Positions 30,617-44,204 of a DNA stretch of 64,000 bases are shown piece by piece. Under the pieces are notes generated by a model, which saw nothing but the letters and a program-made list of their open reading frames with translations, ran no database searches and had not been told where the DNA came from. Within the stretch, counting starts at the first letter, position 1. Each line of letters opens with the position of its first letter. Origin of the DNA: Diadophis punctatus similis. Taxonomy: Eukaryota > Chordata > Lepidosauria > Squamata > Dipsadidae. The stretch is from contig JALIGW010000014.1 of assembly GCA_023053685.1 (NCBI GenBank), forward strand, positions 20,678,308 to 20,742,307, read 5' to 3'. The position numbers and the translations under genes were made by a program.

Positions 30617-31254
30617 TGCAAATCACTTCACTCTTTATACTTCAAAAGAAAAAAAGAAAAAAGCCAGAAACATATAGCCAAATAGCCAGGAAAGGTTTTA
30701 TCAAGCCCTTTTTCTTTCTTCCCCAAAAGGAAGTCAACAGGCAATTTAAAGTCCAAAGTTATCAAAAGAGGAGCTGGCAATAAAAACAGCACTCAACTTT
30801 TAACTTTCGTTTCTACGCCCAGAAGCCTCCAGCGCCATTTCTTTTGTCCCTTTGTTAATTGATTGCTTCCTTCCTTCTTCACTTCCAATCCACACAGGAA
30901 AAAAAAAAACTTTTTTACTTGCCACTTGTTATCTTTGCCTCCTGAGTCTTTCCGCCTGCTACAATATCTCCTTTTGATCAAGTATGTTGATTGCAGGGAT
31001 TGGATGCAGCTTCTTGCTCCGCGGATAGCAGAGACTTCCCAATTCCGGAGCAATGGCAAGGTTCCCAAACTTTTTCAGTCCACCGCCCCCTTGGTGCTAC
31101 AAACTCATCCTCACCGCCCCCACCCCACCCCCTCAGGTGGGTGTGGCTTAGTGGTCAGGTGACCGGGTGGGCGTGGCCAACTTGTAAAGTGTGGTGAAAC
31201 TCACAACAACGCTTTTGCTTAGCAACCAAAATGTTAGGCTCAATTGTGGTCATA

Positions 31255-31460
31255 AGTTTTTCTTTCGTTCTTTCTTTCTTCTCTACCTTCCCCCTTCTTT
31301 TTTTCTTTTTCTTTCTGTCTTTCTTCCTACCATCTTTCTTTTTCTTTCTTTTCTTTCTTTCTGTCAGTCTTCCTTCCTTCCTACCATCTCTTCTTTCTGT
31401 CTGTCTGTCTGTCTGTCTGTCTTCCTTCCTACCTACCATCTTTCTTTCTTTCTGTCTCGC
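31255..31460. repeat. CTTT/CTGT-rich microsatellite
   Basis: Imperfect TTTC, CTGT and CTTCC units over about 200 bp, inside the hAT element. Confidence 0.85.
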
Positions 31461-31800
31461 GTTTTCTTTCAGAATGGGCTGCCCTGCACACAAGAACGAG
31501 GAACGCAAGGGAGCTTCAAGTGCTAGGTAGGACGCAGTTTGGGGTGACCAGTCGGGCGGGGCGGGGCGGGGCGGGGCAGGGCGGAGCGGAGTGGAGCCTG
31601 GGCGGGAGCTGGGCGGGCTGTGAGACGGGCATCATACCTAGCACTTGTAACTCCATCACATTCCATGCTCTTCTGTGCAGGGAAGCCCATTCTGAAAGAA
31701 AACATCTCGCGTTTTCTTTCAGAATGGGCTGCCCTGCACACAAGAGCGAGGAACGCGAGGGAGCTTCAAGTGCTAGGTATGATGCCCGTCTCACAGCCCC
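31455..31800. repeat. Three-copy hairpin block inside a hAT element
   Basis: Copy 1 at about 31455-31528 and copy 3 at about 31707-31797 are direct. Copy 2 at about 31614-31705 is inverted. All share CGTTTTCTTTCAGAATGGGC and CAAGTGCTAGGTA. Copies 2 and 3 form a near-perfect hairpin of about 85-bp arms ending GCTGTGAGACGGGCATCAT. A (GGGCG)n run at 31556-31582 lies between copies 1 and 2. Confidence 0.8.
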
Positions 31801-31993
31801 CCTGTCACCACCCTTACCTCTCACCGCCCCACTAAGGGAACCGCCCCCCGGGGGGCGGTACCGCCCACTTTGGGAACCACTGATTTAGATGTTCCCTAAT
31901 GCAGCAATGCTAGCGTTAGTCTCATTGTCATCAAGCACAGAAATCTAAGGTGTAAGTGCACCGATAGGTGGGAAAAAGATTTTTAAATTATCA

Positions 31994-32055
31994 TCTCCTC
32001 CTCCTCCTCCTCCTCCTCCTCCTCCTCCTCCTCCTCCTCCTCCTCCTCCTCCTCT
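31994..32055. repeat. (CTC)n trinucleotide microsatellite
   Basis: About 20 perfect CTC units. Confidence 0.95.
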
Positions 32056-32609
32056 TAGCCATTGTCTATCTACTGCAGGATGAAGGCCTCTTCTGCATGT
32101 TTCCAACCTGTACAATCCTGACCTTTATCATTTATTTACCATTATATTTGTGAACAGTTGCTAACAGGTAGTTGCTACATAAATGAGGCTTTAATCAATG
32201 TGTGTGGGGGGAAATCCTAATCTTTGTTCCTTGGTCGCATTGATTATGACCAAGAAACACAGAACCCAGGATTTCAAGCACAGGCAACACTTCCTGAAGG
32301 AGAAAACTCAGACTGCGATCTAAAACAAAACTGATTAAATGTGAAGATATTTGGGACTTTTGAATAAGAAAGATTATTTTATTTTCATCTTTGTTTCTAT
32401 GTTGTTTTATGTCATTTAAAGCCAATCAGCAACTAGAGTAAAATAATTTCGTTTCATTTAAGAGCGGCAACTTTGATTTTTATTATTAAGTTTATTCTTT
32501 TTCTCCCCCAGCTCCAACCTACTGCTCTTTTGTCAGCAGGTATGTCAGAACTGAAGGGAATGACTTAAAATATAGTGAATGAAGAAATAAGGAACCTTTC
32601 TCTCTAGTA
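32056..32609. other. Unclassified sequence containing candidate exon C
   Basis: No repeat family recognised. Confidence 0.35.
32512..32539 (+). CDS. Candidate microexon C of an unidentified plus-strand gene
   Basis: 28 bp between TTTTTCTCCCCCAG and the donor GTATGT. In phase with candidate B it would read PTYCSFVS. Both splice sites fit the consensus well. Function unknown. Confidence 0.3.
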
Positions 32610-32617
32610 TGCTAGTC

Positions 32618-35064
<2,447 letters not shown>

Positions 35065-35129
35065 TGCTAGTCAATTATTTCACACAAAAATAAACTAACA
35101 AGATCTTTATTTATTATCATCCAATGATT

Positions 35130-35396
35130 TATTTATTTTTTATTTATTTATTTATTTATTTAGTGAGATTTATATACCGCCTCACAGTGCAAGCACTCTC
35201 TAAGCGGTTTACACCAGTAAGCAATTTTATATTTATATTGCCCCCAACAATCTGGGTCCTCATTTTACCTACCTCGGAAGGATGGAAGGCTGAGTCAACC
35301 TTGAGCCGGTGAGATTTGAACCGCTGACCTGCGGATCAGTGTCAGCTAAAGTGGCCTGCAGTACCTGCCTCTAACCGCTGCGCCACCTCGGCTCTT
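35130..35396 (-). mobile_element. tRNA-derived squamate SINE (second type), copy 3
   Basis: The minus strand reads GAGCCGAGGTGGCGCAGCGG, then GGTTCAAATCTCACC and CTCAAGGTTGACTCAGCC, ending GGTATATAAATCTCACTAAA with an (AAAT)n tail. Full length. Confidence 0.87.
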
Positions 35397-35539
35397 CAAA
35401 AGAAGTATTGCTTAGTTCAATGGGTCAGTACATATAGGACTGAAGCAGGGATATCTGGGGAGGGAAGTGAAAAAAGTCAAGATGGAAGCCATGAGGCCTT
35501 TTTCCCATCCAGCCTTCCAAAGTACTTCTCATGAGTCTG

Positions 35540-35607
<68 letters not shown>
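35540..35607. repeat. (TG)n dinucleotide microsatellite
   Basis: About 33 TG units, one interruption near the start. Confidence 0.95.
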
Positions 35608-35608
<1 letters not shown>

Positions 35609-35794
35609 TATTTTTTCAGGTGCTCTATTTGTTTGTGAAGTTTGTGGAGCCTCCTTAAAACTGCTTTCAGGTTCTCAGCTCCATTTCCCAAGGTTTGGGC
35701 TTCAGATTCCATCAGATTCCATTTGATCTCTGAGCACTTCCTTCAGGGAAGTGACTTTTCCAAGTCTCCAGCTGGACAGGGGAAGGTTCCTCGG

Positions 35795-36169
35795 TGTCAG
35801 ACTCTCCAGAATCTGCCATTCAACAGGAGAAGGGGGGTCTTGGCTCTGCTTGATCAAAAGGTTATAACATATCCGGATCCCAGACACCTGGGAGCCTTTT
35901 CATCTTAAGATAGGGTTTTATGAGGGGTAATTGTATGTCAGTTGAACGGAAGAGAGAGGCGGGGAACGTAACAATCTGTCACACATTTGTGGATTGATTA
36001 TGCTGAATGGGGTGGGGTATTAAGGTTAAAAATACCTGCCTTGCCTGAAGGCATTTAGACTTTGCTTTGAACGAATGGATGTTATACAGATGCAAATAAA
36101 GGAAATCCTTTTGAGAACACTGACTCAGAAGTTCGTACCTTAATTGTGACTGGAAAGACATTCCTTACA
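35795..36169 (+). repeat. Gypsy 5' LTR
   Basis: 375 bp, starts TGTCAGACTCTCC and ends CATTCCTTACA. Contains AATAAA (in GCAAATAAAGG, about 36095) as a likely polyadenylation signal. Matches 41093-41467 apart from a few substitutions (for example GGCGGGG against GGCTGGG). Confidence 0.95.
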
Positions 36170-36237
36170 GAAAGCAAAGTCTGCAAAATTGGTCAACCCA
36201 GAGAGTAACTTCGCTCTACTGAGGGGACCGGGCAATC

Positions 36238-37841
36238 ATGGCTGAACAAAACCGGGAACAGGCGGAAATTGAATGCTGGGGGGAGACACCAATCACCCCC
36301 CGGGCGGAGGCCTGTTCCGCACTCCCCAGCAAAGAGGCTGAGGGAGGTTTCGAGACCTCTGAGAAACCCCGATGGTCTATCGGCATTGGGGAAAAAGACA
36401 GCTGGGATGGGAGAACCAGAGGAGTCACCCTTAATCGGAGGGATCGGAAGCCCCGTTGGGAATTGGAGCTAGAAGCTTTCACGGACCAGGAGGAGCCCAC
36501 CAAAGCACCCCTAAGGGAGGGGCGGTTGAAGAGATACCTGTCCCAGCTGGTGATGGAAACATTGGAAAATCTCAACATCCGAGGGACCCCAGAACGACGA
36601 ATAACAAGCGCTGGGAGCATAGCAACCGCTGAGGAGACTGGGGGGGCCAACAACCTCCGGGAAGCCGGCATGCAGATGGAGGACGTGGCAGGGGACCCAA
36701 CAAACCCCCCCAGGGCAGCACACGCAGCGGCACCCCTTCCTAACCAACTCCAAACCCCACAACTAGAAAGGAAAATTCTCCCCCTGGGAGTGAAATTTGA
36801 TGGGGACCCGCAACAATTGGGATTCTTCGTGTGCTCACCTATATGCAAGAATATGGACGTGAGTTCCAAACCCAGGGATCCCGGGTGCGAGCAGTTACCT
36901 TAGCCCTGGAAGGAGCCGCTGCCAGATGGATGGTGATCCTACATAACGACGACGCACCCGAACTGCGCAACTTCAACCAATTCATGACGGCCCTACGACG
37001 ACAGTTCGAGGACCCGCTGGCTGACCGCAAAGCACGCGATCGTATTAAGGTGGTGAAACAGGGACGACAACCAGTGGCGGAGTACACTGAAGAATTCCGG
37101 GACCTCGCATGTCGGCTAAACTGGCCAGAAGACATCCTGGTAAGCTGTTTTAAGGATGGACTGAGTGACGATCTGTATAATGCCTGCGTGGCTAGGGGTG
37201 CACCGAATCATCTGCATGAGTGGTACCTCACCGCTGAAGAAGCGGAGATTGATATGGCTAGGAATCAGTACCGTACGGGGAGAGCATGGAAGAAATCCCC
37301 ACCCCAATGGAGGAAAGAGCCCTTCAGAAGGCAACAGGGCTTTTCCCCTAAACCCCCAATCTGTTACAAGTGCGGGAAGGAGGGACACCGAACACCCGAA
37401 TGCTGGCCCCAAACACCCACCCGGAAACCCGAATGCCAAAAGGGGGAGAGACCAGCGAGACCCATCCAGCGTGGGAGGGAAACAGCCCTGAGGAGCAGCG
37501 AGATGGTAGGACCACCATCCCCTCCTCCCGCTGGAGACAACACCCTGGCATTTCGAAGGAAAGATACAGCATTGTTCAAGAGCGATCCGGAGGATGAACC
37601 ACTGGTAAGCAAACCAATTGAACCACTCACCCTCCCTCTCAGACTATTTATCCCTAACCAAGAGGAGGGAAAAAATATCTCCGCATTAGTAGACTCAGGG
37701 TGCACCCGTTGCTTAATCAGCCCAACCCTAATCAGGGAGCTGGGAATCACAGTGAGAAAGCTGAGAAATCCCATTGCGTTTTGCCAATTGGATGGGTCAA
37801 TAGCAGGGGGGAGCCGGCTGCTTTTGCCACGGAACCCCTGA
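36238..37841 (+). pseudogene. Gypsy gag and protease region, frameshifted
   Basis: The first frame, 36238-36903, starts at ATG and shifts near 36835 into a frame that runs to 37841. The second frame holds the capsid-like segment (ARWMVILHNDDAPELRNFNQ), the zinc knuckle CYKCGKEGHRTPEC and, at its end, the aspartic protease site ALVDSGCTRCLIS (D-S-G). Gag packages the RNA, and the protease would cut the polyprotein. A further shift near 37810, in a G-run, separates the protease from the reverse transcriptase frame. Confidence 0.88.
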
Positions 37842-40800
37842 AAATAGGCATTGAGAACCACGAAGAGAAACTTACGTTTATAGTAGCACCTGGCATGGAA
37901 TGGCCACTAGTCTTGGGACTCGCATGGCTAAAAAAGTGGAATCCAAGAATAAATTGGGAGCAAGGCACCATAAAATTCCAAATGCACGTGACTATTGCGG
38001 AGGACCCACAGATAGAAACTGAAGGGGCTGAACGCAGGGAAACAGCCATGCCTGGTCATAGCGTGGCAACAGACGACATACCCAAGGAATACAAAGACCT
38101 GGCAGAAGTTTTTAGCGAAGAAGCGTCGGATGAACTTCCCCCGCATCGCGCATCCGACTGTGCAATAGAAATCTTACCTGGGGCTAAACTACCTAAACCA
38201 AAAATGTATAGCATGTCACCGGGGGAGTTAGAAGAGCTGAGTGCTTTCATTAAGAAAAACCTAGCAAGGGGTTTCATTGAACCAGCCAGATCAAAGATAG
38301 CAGCCCCAGTGTTATTTAGGGAGAAGAAAGATGGCACAAAACGCTTATGTGTCGATTTCAGAAACCTAAACTCGATAAGTGTGGAAAACATGTATCCCCT
38401 CCCCCTGATGAAAGATATGCTGGCCCACCTCAAAAAAGGGAAAATTTCCTCCAAACTAGACATCAGGGAGGCATACTACCGAATCAGGATTAAGGAGGGG
38501 GATGAATGGAAAACGGCATTCAACACCCCCCTGGGATGCTACCAATTCAAGGTGCTCCCTTTTGGGCTACAAGGGGCACCTGCAGTGTTTATGCAATTAA
38601 TCAACAATGTGTTACGTGAACATTTATACAAAGGGGTTCTTGTTTATTTAGATGATATTCTATTATACTCAGAGACCGAGGCTGAACATGTTAAATTGGT
38701 GAGGGCAGTGCTGAGCAAACTCTGCGAGGCAAAACTTTATGCCAAACTCTCAAAATGTGAATTCCACTGAGAAAAAATTGATTACTTGGGGTATCGTATT
38801 TCACACCAGGGCATAGAAATGGATCCTCAAAAAGTGCAGGCAGTACTCGATTGGGAAACGCCTCGCACACGTAAGCAGCTGCAAAGTTTCCTGGAGTTTG
38901 CAAATTTCTACCGCCAATTTATCCCTGCGTTTGCTCAAATTGCCCTGCCCATCACAAAACTGCTAAGACAAAGGGGGAGGGAGATCCTAAACTGAGACAG
39001 CCCGTGAATTGGACAATGGAATGCCAGGCAGCGTTTGAAAAACTAAAACGGCTGTTCTCAACAGAACCAATTTTGAAGCACCCAGACACAGAAAAACCCT
39101 TCATAATACAAGCAGATTCTAGCGATGTGGCAATAGGAGCAATCCTACTCCAGAGCAATGAGCAAGGACAGCTACAGCCATGTGCGTATACATCCAGGAA
39201 ACTAAGTGAAACTGAACAAAGGTGGGCAATCTGGGAAAAAGAAGCTTATGCGGTGCGATGGGCACTTTTAACTTGGAGACAATTCTTAGAAGGGAGTAAG
39301 ATCCCTTTTGAAGTCTGGACTGACCACAAAAACTTAGAAGCCTTAAAGACACCAAGGAAACTATCTCCTAAATAGGTTCGTTGGGCGCAATACTTCAAAC
39401 GGTTCGAGTTTACTCTTAAATTTATCCCTGGGGGGAAAACTTTCTGGCAGATGCACTGTCCAGAAAGCCACAATATAATTGTGTGAAATCAGAGGTATTT
39501 AAACCTATAGTACAAACAAATCAATTGGCAGCCAAAGTAATCACCAGGTCCGAAGGAGGAAAAGACGCATTGAGGGACGCAGACATCACTCACGCGTTTA
39601 AACAAGCATTAGTCAACGATGAATGGGTTTTGAACCACAAATCCAGTTGCGTGATGAAAGATGAATTAGCTTGGGTAGGTGACAAACTTTATGTACCCGC
39701 TAGCCAAAGATTACGTTTAATGGAAAGATGCCACGACTCTAGATTAGCTGGACATTTTGGTTTTGTAAAAACTTTACACTTAATAAAGAGAAAATTTTGG
39801 TGGCCTTCGTTGAAAAAGGACATAGAAAGCTATGTAGCAAGTTGCCCCATTTGTGCTGCAGCAAAAAGACAACAGGGGAAAACTCCAGGACTTCTACAGA
39901 AAGTAGCTGAGCCATAAGCCCCATGGGAAGAAATTGCTATGGATTTTATTGTAGAACTACCGGAAAGTGGGGGAAACACGGTCATTTGGGTTGTGACAGA
40001 CTTGTTTTCAAAACAAGCACATTTTATTCCTTGCCAAAAGATCCCAACGGCCAAAGGCTTGGCTAGACTGTTTCTAATACACATTTATCGTCTTCATGGA
40101 GCTCCTAAAAGAATAATCTCGGATAGGGGAGTCCAATTTACCTCCAATTTTTGGAAGGCGTTTTTGGGCTTACTTGGTACCGCCCAAGGATTAAGCTCCT
40201 CCCATCATCCTCAGTCAAATGGAAATTGCAAAAAATTGAATGGCGTTCTTGAACAGTATCTAAGATGTTTTATTAATTTTCAACAGGACAATTGGACTGA
40301 ACTTTTACCATTTGCAGAGGTTGCATTTAATAACTCTGTACATTCAAGTACAGGTTTTACACCTTTTAGAGTAGCCACGGGGCAAGACTTCAGCCCAATA
40401 CCGGAACTACCCACAGAAAAACCCACTATCCCCTCACTTAAGGAGTGGATAGAAAATTTGCAAAACACATGGCCAGTAGTCAGGTTGGCTTTACAGGAGG
40501 CTAGAGAGGCTTTCAAAATTCAAGCTGACAAGAAAAGAGTAGAGCCTAAACCTTTCCATGTTGGGGATAGAGTATATTTATCTACAAAATTCTTGAGATC
40601 GTTACAACCATCAAAAAAATTAGGGCCTAATTTTATTGGGCCTTTCACTATTAGCAGGATCATTAACCCAGTAGTGGTTGAATTGGCTCTTCCAAAAACA
40701 CTTAGACAAGTCCACCCAGTATTTCACATTAGTTTACTCAAGAGAGAGGTAGCCTCGTCACTTAGACCAGTGGTAACTGCACCACCTGCCCCAATCATGA

Positions 40801-40988
40801 TAGAAGGGGAACAACACTTTGAAATCAAGGAAATTCTTGACTCTAGAATCCACAGAGGGAAGACCCAGTATCTGGTAGCTTGGAAACATTTGCCTTCATC
40901 ACAGAACGAGTGGGTCGATAAACAACATGTGAAAGCCCCCATCTTATTGAGAAGATTCCACTCCCAATACCCTAACAAACCTTGTTAA
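37700..40988 (+). pseudogene. Gypsy pol region: reverse transcriptase, RNase H, integrase, chromodomain
   Basis: Reverse transcriptase motifs KLDIREAYYRIRI, LPFGLQGAPAVF and the catalytic YLDDIL lie in 37700-38770. A TGA at 38768 interrupts before YLGYRI. RNase H (IIQADSSDVAIGAIL) is in 39004-39375 after another shift, with TAG at 39373. The integrase zinc region with CPIC is in 39483-39917, with TAA at 39915. The catalytic core (two Asp visible, in MDFI and SDRG) follows from 39918. At the third catalytic position, where a Glu is expected in the NGxxERxN-type motif, this copy reads NGNCKKLNG, so the Glu appears replaced by Lys. The C-terminal chromodomain is FEIKEILDSRIHRG to WKHLPSSQNEWV. 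Clearly inactive. Confidence 0.9.
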
Positions 40989-41092
40989 TATATCATAATT
41001 GATTCTGCTTATGTGGACCTTTTTTTTCTTAAGAGGCAGCATGTTCTGCTTATGTCTTACAGGTGGACCTTTTTTTTTCTTAAGAGGCAGCA
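40989..41092 (+). repeat. Duplicated polypurine-tract region before the 3' LTR
   Basis: TTCTTAAGAGGCAGCATG occurs twice about 54 bp apart, each after GTGGACC and a T-run and close to TTCTGCTTATG. The second copy abuts the LTR, where the primer for plus-strand DNA should sit. Confidence 0.75.
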
Positions 41093-41467
41093 TGTCAGAC
41101 TCTCCAGAATCTGCCATTCAACAGGAGAAGGGGGGTCTTGGCTCTGCTTGATCAAAAGGTTATAACATATCCGGATCCCAGACACCTGGGAGCCTTTTCA
41201 TCTTAAGATAGGGTTTTATGAGGGGTAATTGTATGTCAGTTGAACGGAAGAGAGAGGCTGGGAACGTAACCATCTGTCACACATTTGTGGATTGATTATG
41301 CTGAATGGGGTGGGGTATTAAGGTTAAAAATACTTGCCTTGCCTGAAGGCATTTAGACTTTGCTTTGAACGAATGGATGTTATACAGATGCAAATAAAGG
41401 AAATCCTTTTGAGAACACTGACTCAGAAGTTTGTACCTTAATTGTGACTGGAAAGACATTCCTTACA
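41093..41467 (+). repeat. Gypsy 3' LTR
   Basis: 375 bp, same ends as the 5' LTR. Confidence 0.95.
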
Positions 41468-42182
41468 TTCCTTGGCAGGCAGCAGCTCTTCTGGCTGGGT
41501 GCTGAGGCAGCAGGTGGACAGGGTTTGCCCTCCAAGTGTTTGCCTGTCCTGGTGGAGAGGCTGCGCTCGGGCTTCAGCTCTTCAAGGAGGCTCCGTTAGT
41601 TGCTGGAAGGGGCCTCCTTCAAGGATGGGGTCCACCAGAGGATGGTGTGGGGAGCAGGAGATTGCCACCAGGCTGGCAGCCTCTGAAAGAGAAAGCTGAG
41701 TCTCGCGCCACATCGGCCGGGCTCCTCTGTGGAAAGCAGAAAGCTCATTAAATGCATGTGAACGTTGTTAAATGGAACACCGGGTGCCTCAGGGGTGGGA
41801 AAGGGCCTGGGAGTCCTAGCGCAGGCCTAGGCCCACCTGCCCTGGATCTCCCTGGGCCTCCCAAGTCCCCAACCCCCAACCCCAAGGCACCCAGTGTGCC
41901 ACTCATTGCCCCTTGTTATTCCCCCAGGCCACAGCCTGCTCCCAACCCAGTTACTCAGCCACGCAAAGAAGTCTAAAGCTGCTCAACAGAAAGAACTGGT
42001 GTATAGAAGGTAATTACAGTCTGTTGGCCAAGGTCTGCTTCCTATCCAGCCACTGAAGGAAGCCCAAGATGGGCTACAGAAGCTACGGATGTATGGAGGG
42101 CAGTTATAGTTTGTAGGCCTCAGCCTGCTTCCCATTCACCCACCCAGGGGCTTGCAGGGCTCGACTGCTCCTCAGCCAGCTG
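41468..42182. other. GC-rich unclassified sequence
   Basis: No repeat family or exon recognised. A short local duplication with spacing of about 95 bp is visible (GAAGGTAATTACAGTCTGTT near 42007, GAGGGCAGTTATAGTTTGTA near 42097). Confidence 0.4.
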
Positions 42183-42340
42183 TGTTAAGGGAAGAATTCC
42201 CCCGTAGAGGCGACATTGAATCTTTTACTTGGAATTCAAACACTTAGAAATAAAACCGAGGTTAAATGTCTAATAGAAAATATTCATTTCAGTACAAAAC
42301 AATATAAAAACAATAAATCCTGAATAAACTACATTTTTGC
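42183..42340 (-). mobile_element. Older Copia LTR, part 1 (target of the younger Copia)
   Basis: Begins TGTTAAGGGAAGAATTC and resembles the younger LTR (shared TTTCAGTACAAAACAATATA-like stretch). It is cut after TTTGC at 42336-42340 and resumes at 47828. The complete LTR would be about 330 bp. Confidence 0.8.
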
Positions 42341-42678
42341 TGTTAAGAAGAGAATTAATCTCATCAGAGGCGATGGATCGTGGCTTCTTTGAAAACATAC
42401 TTACTTAGAAAATAAAACGCGAGATTCAAATACTAATAAACAAAATATTTATTTCAGTAGAAAAATAATAAAGAATTCTTATTAGGACTACATTGTATCG
42501 GCTAAGAAAATAAATCAGTTCTACCTTCGGTAGAGATGGCGATGAGAAAAGGAAAGGAGGAAACCTCTGGAATGTAGACATGCGTAGTAGAACATATCAT
42601 ACGTCTGTTTGACCATAGATATAAGAACACAGTAGAAAACACAGAGATGCACAAACTGACAATATTCACATCGTGACA
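42341..42678 (-). repeat. Copia 3' LTR
   Basis: 338 bp, TGTTAAGAAG to ATCGTGACA as read on the plus strand. Confidence 0.93.
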
Positions 42679-42911
42679 CCCCTTCTTTGTCAGTTGGGCT
42701 AATATAATGTGTCACTCAACACACAGTAAATATCTGAGGTAATCATGCTGAGCAATAGGTAATGGTTTGTTCAGAATGTCAGCTATCTGATATTTTGTTG
42801 GCACATATTCTAACTTTATGAGACCTTGTCTTACTGACTCTCTAACATTCTTGTAACGTATGTCAATGTGTCTGGACCTTGAACCTGTGAAGTGAGTCCT
42901 GGAAATGTAAA

Positions 42912-44204
42912 CTACTGTGATTCCATCACAGTGATCGGTTTTTCGGGCTTCGTCCAGATATCTGTAACTAAGGCATCGAACCAGGTTAGAAAATTACACG
43001 CATCAGACACACATGCATACTCTGCTTCAGTTGATGAGCAGGAAATAAAACTTTGTTTTCTTACATTCCAGTAAACTGGACATCCATTCAGGAACACTAT
43101 GTAACCTGATGTGCTTTTTCTTGACTCTTTATCACTTGCCCAATCTGCATCTGTATAACAATACATGTCAGCAAAATCTGTATGTTCTGGTTCTAGCTTC
43201 AATTTGAATTGTTTTGTGTGTATCAAATATCTCAATAACTTCTTAATACATGACCAGTGAAACTCTGTTGCTTTGCCTACATGTCTTGAAAGTAAATTCA
43301 CACTAAGTGCTATGTCTGGTCTAGTCCATCCACTAATGTAAAGTAGTGAACCAATTACTGAACGATAAAGTGTTTGATCCTTGAACTCAGGACTATGTGT
43401 ATCTTTCAAATTGTGAAAATCAGTTTGCATAGGTGTTTGTGTAGGCGTTGCATCTGTCATGTTGCATTGATGCAAAAGTTGATCTATCTTAGCTTCTTGT
43501 GAAAGGCTAAACCCCTTCTGTGTCTTTTCAATGTGAACTCCTAAATATTCATTGATGTGTCCTAATAATTTCAATGTGAAGTATTTCTGCAAACCTTTAA
43601 CAAAATTCTCACTCATGCGTTTGTTTGGACCAATATAAACAATGTCATCAACATAAACAAGAACAATTTCATTAATATTTCCATACCTTTTTGTGAACAC
43701 GCATTCATCAGTGTCGGACTTAATAAAGCCCATTAAATTTAGTTTGTCTTTTAGACATGTGTCTATCAAGACATGTCTTTTAGACATGTCTCCATCAAGA
43801 CCTGATTGTTTCAGACCATAGAGACTTTTGTTTAGGAACCAGGTATCCCCTTCTCGGTCCCGGAAGCCGGGAGCGGACTTGACGTAGATTTCTTCATCTA
43901 GATCAGCATGTAGGTAAGCTGTTTCAACATCAAATTGGAAAACTTCGAGTCCAAGGATAGAAGCAGTGGTTAGAGCAATTTTCACACTTTCAGTTCGCAC
44001 TGTAGGTGAGTAAGTGTTTGTGTAATCTTCAGGATAGCTTTGTGCGAAACCCTGTGCGACAAGTCTTGCTTTGTATAATAATTCACCATCTGGCTTTTGT
44101 TTGATTTTGTAGACCCATCTTGTGCCAATGACTTTTTTGTGTGTTGGAGGTGTTGCAGATGTGTATACTTTGAGTTTCTGCAAACTATCCATCTCAACTT
44201 GCAT
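42912..44204 (-). pseudogene. Copia reverse transcriptase and RNase H region
   Basis: Starts in the reverse transcriptase (IGTRWVYKIKQKPDGELLYK, QFDVETAYLHADLDEEIY) and has the catalytic YVDDIV. The Copia-type RNase H shows YTDADWASDKESRKSTSGY and CSSTEAEY. A 29-bp imperfect tandem duplication at about 43746-43803 (GTCTTTTAGACATGT twice) replaces residues after SLYGLKQSG, so the palm region is damaged. It lies one frame away from the upstream pol part; the shift is near 44210-44290. Confidence 0.88.

Larger units (their letters stand above)
25451..31059 (-). mobile_element. L1 LINE copy 2, nearly intact
   Basis: Minus strand, about 5.6 kb, flanked by GGTTCCCAAACTTTTT (25435-25450 and 31060-31075), a 16-bp target duplication. 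Its 5' end is some 250 bp shorter than copies 1 and 3, so it is slightly 5'-truncated. ORF1 is complete. ORF2 runs 1249 codons with one in-frame stop. The 3' UTR has a G-rich tract (complement of about 25505-25540). Of the L1 copies here it is the least decayed. Confidence 0.93.
25431..31882. mobile_element. Non-autonomous hAT element, interrupted by L1 copy 2
   Basis: Ends CAGTGGTTCCCAAACTTT (left) and CTTTGGGAACCACTG (right). It is flanked by perfect 8-bp repeats ATTTAGAT (25423-25430 and 31883-31890). Without the L1 it is about 0.8 kb: a GC-rich part with (GGGCG)n runs, a CTTT/CTGT tract, and hairpins at 31455-31800. It includes a fragment of the TAGTCCTCAACTTACGACC MITE at 31193-31257. 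No transposase. Confidence 0.88.
35795..41467 (+). mobile_element. Gypsy-type LTR retrotransposon (chromovirus)
   Basis: 5.67 kb bounded by two 375-bp LTRs. Internal order: gag with a CCHC knuckle, protease, reverse transcriptase, RNase H, integrase, chromodomain. Integrase after RNase H defines Gypsy/Metaviridae, and the chromodomain places it in the chromovirus group, known in reptiles and fish. The LTRs differ at about four positions that I can see, which suggests a fairly recent insertion, yet the genes hold several stops and frameshifts. No perfect 5-bp target duplication: TTCCT follows the 3' LTR, while TTCCT lies three bases away from the 5' LTR. Confidence 0.93.

Noticed and set aside
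35632..35680. Possible exon with CEVCG (zinc-finger-like) after TTTTTTCAG
   Set aside because: Not phase-compatible with candidate exon C, very short, and next to a (TG)n tract; too weak.
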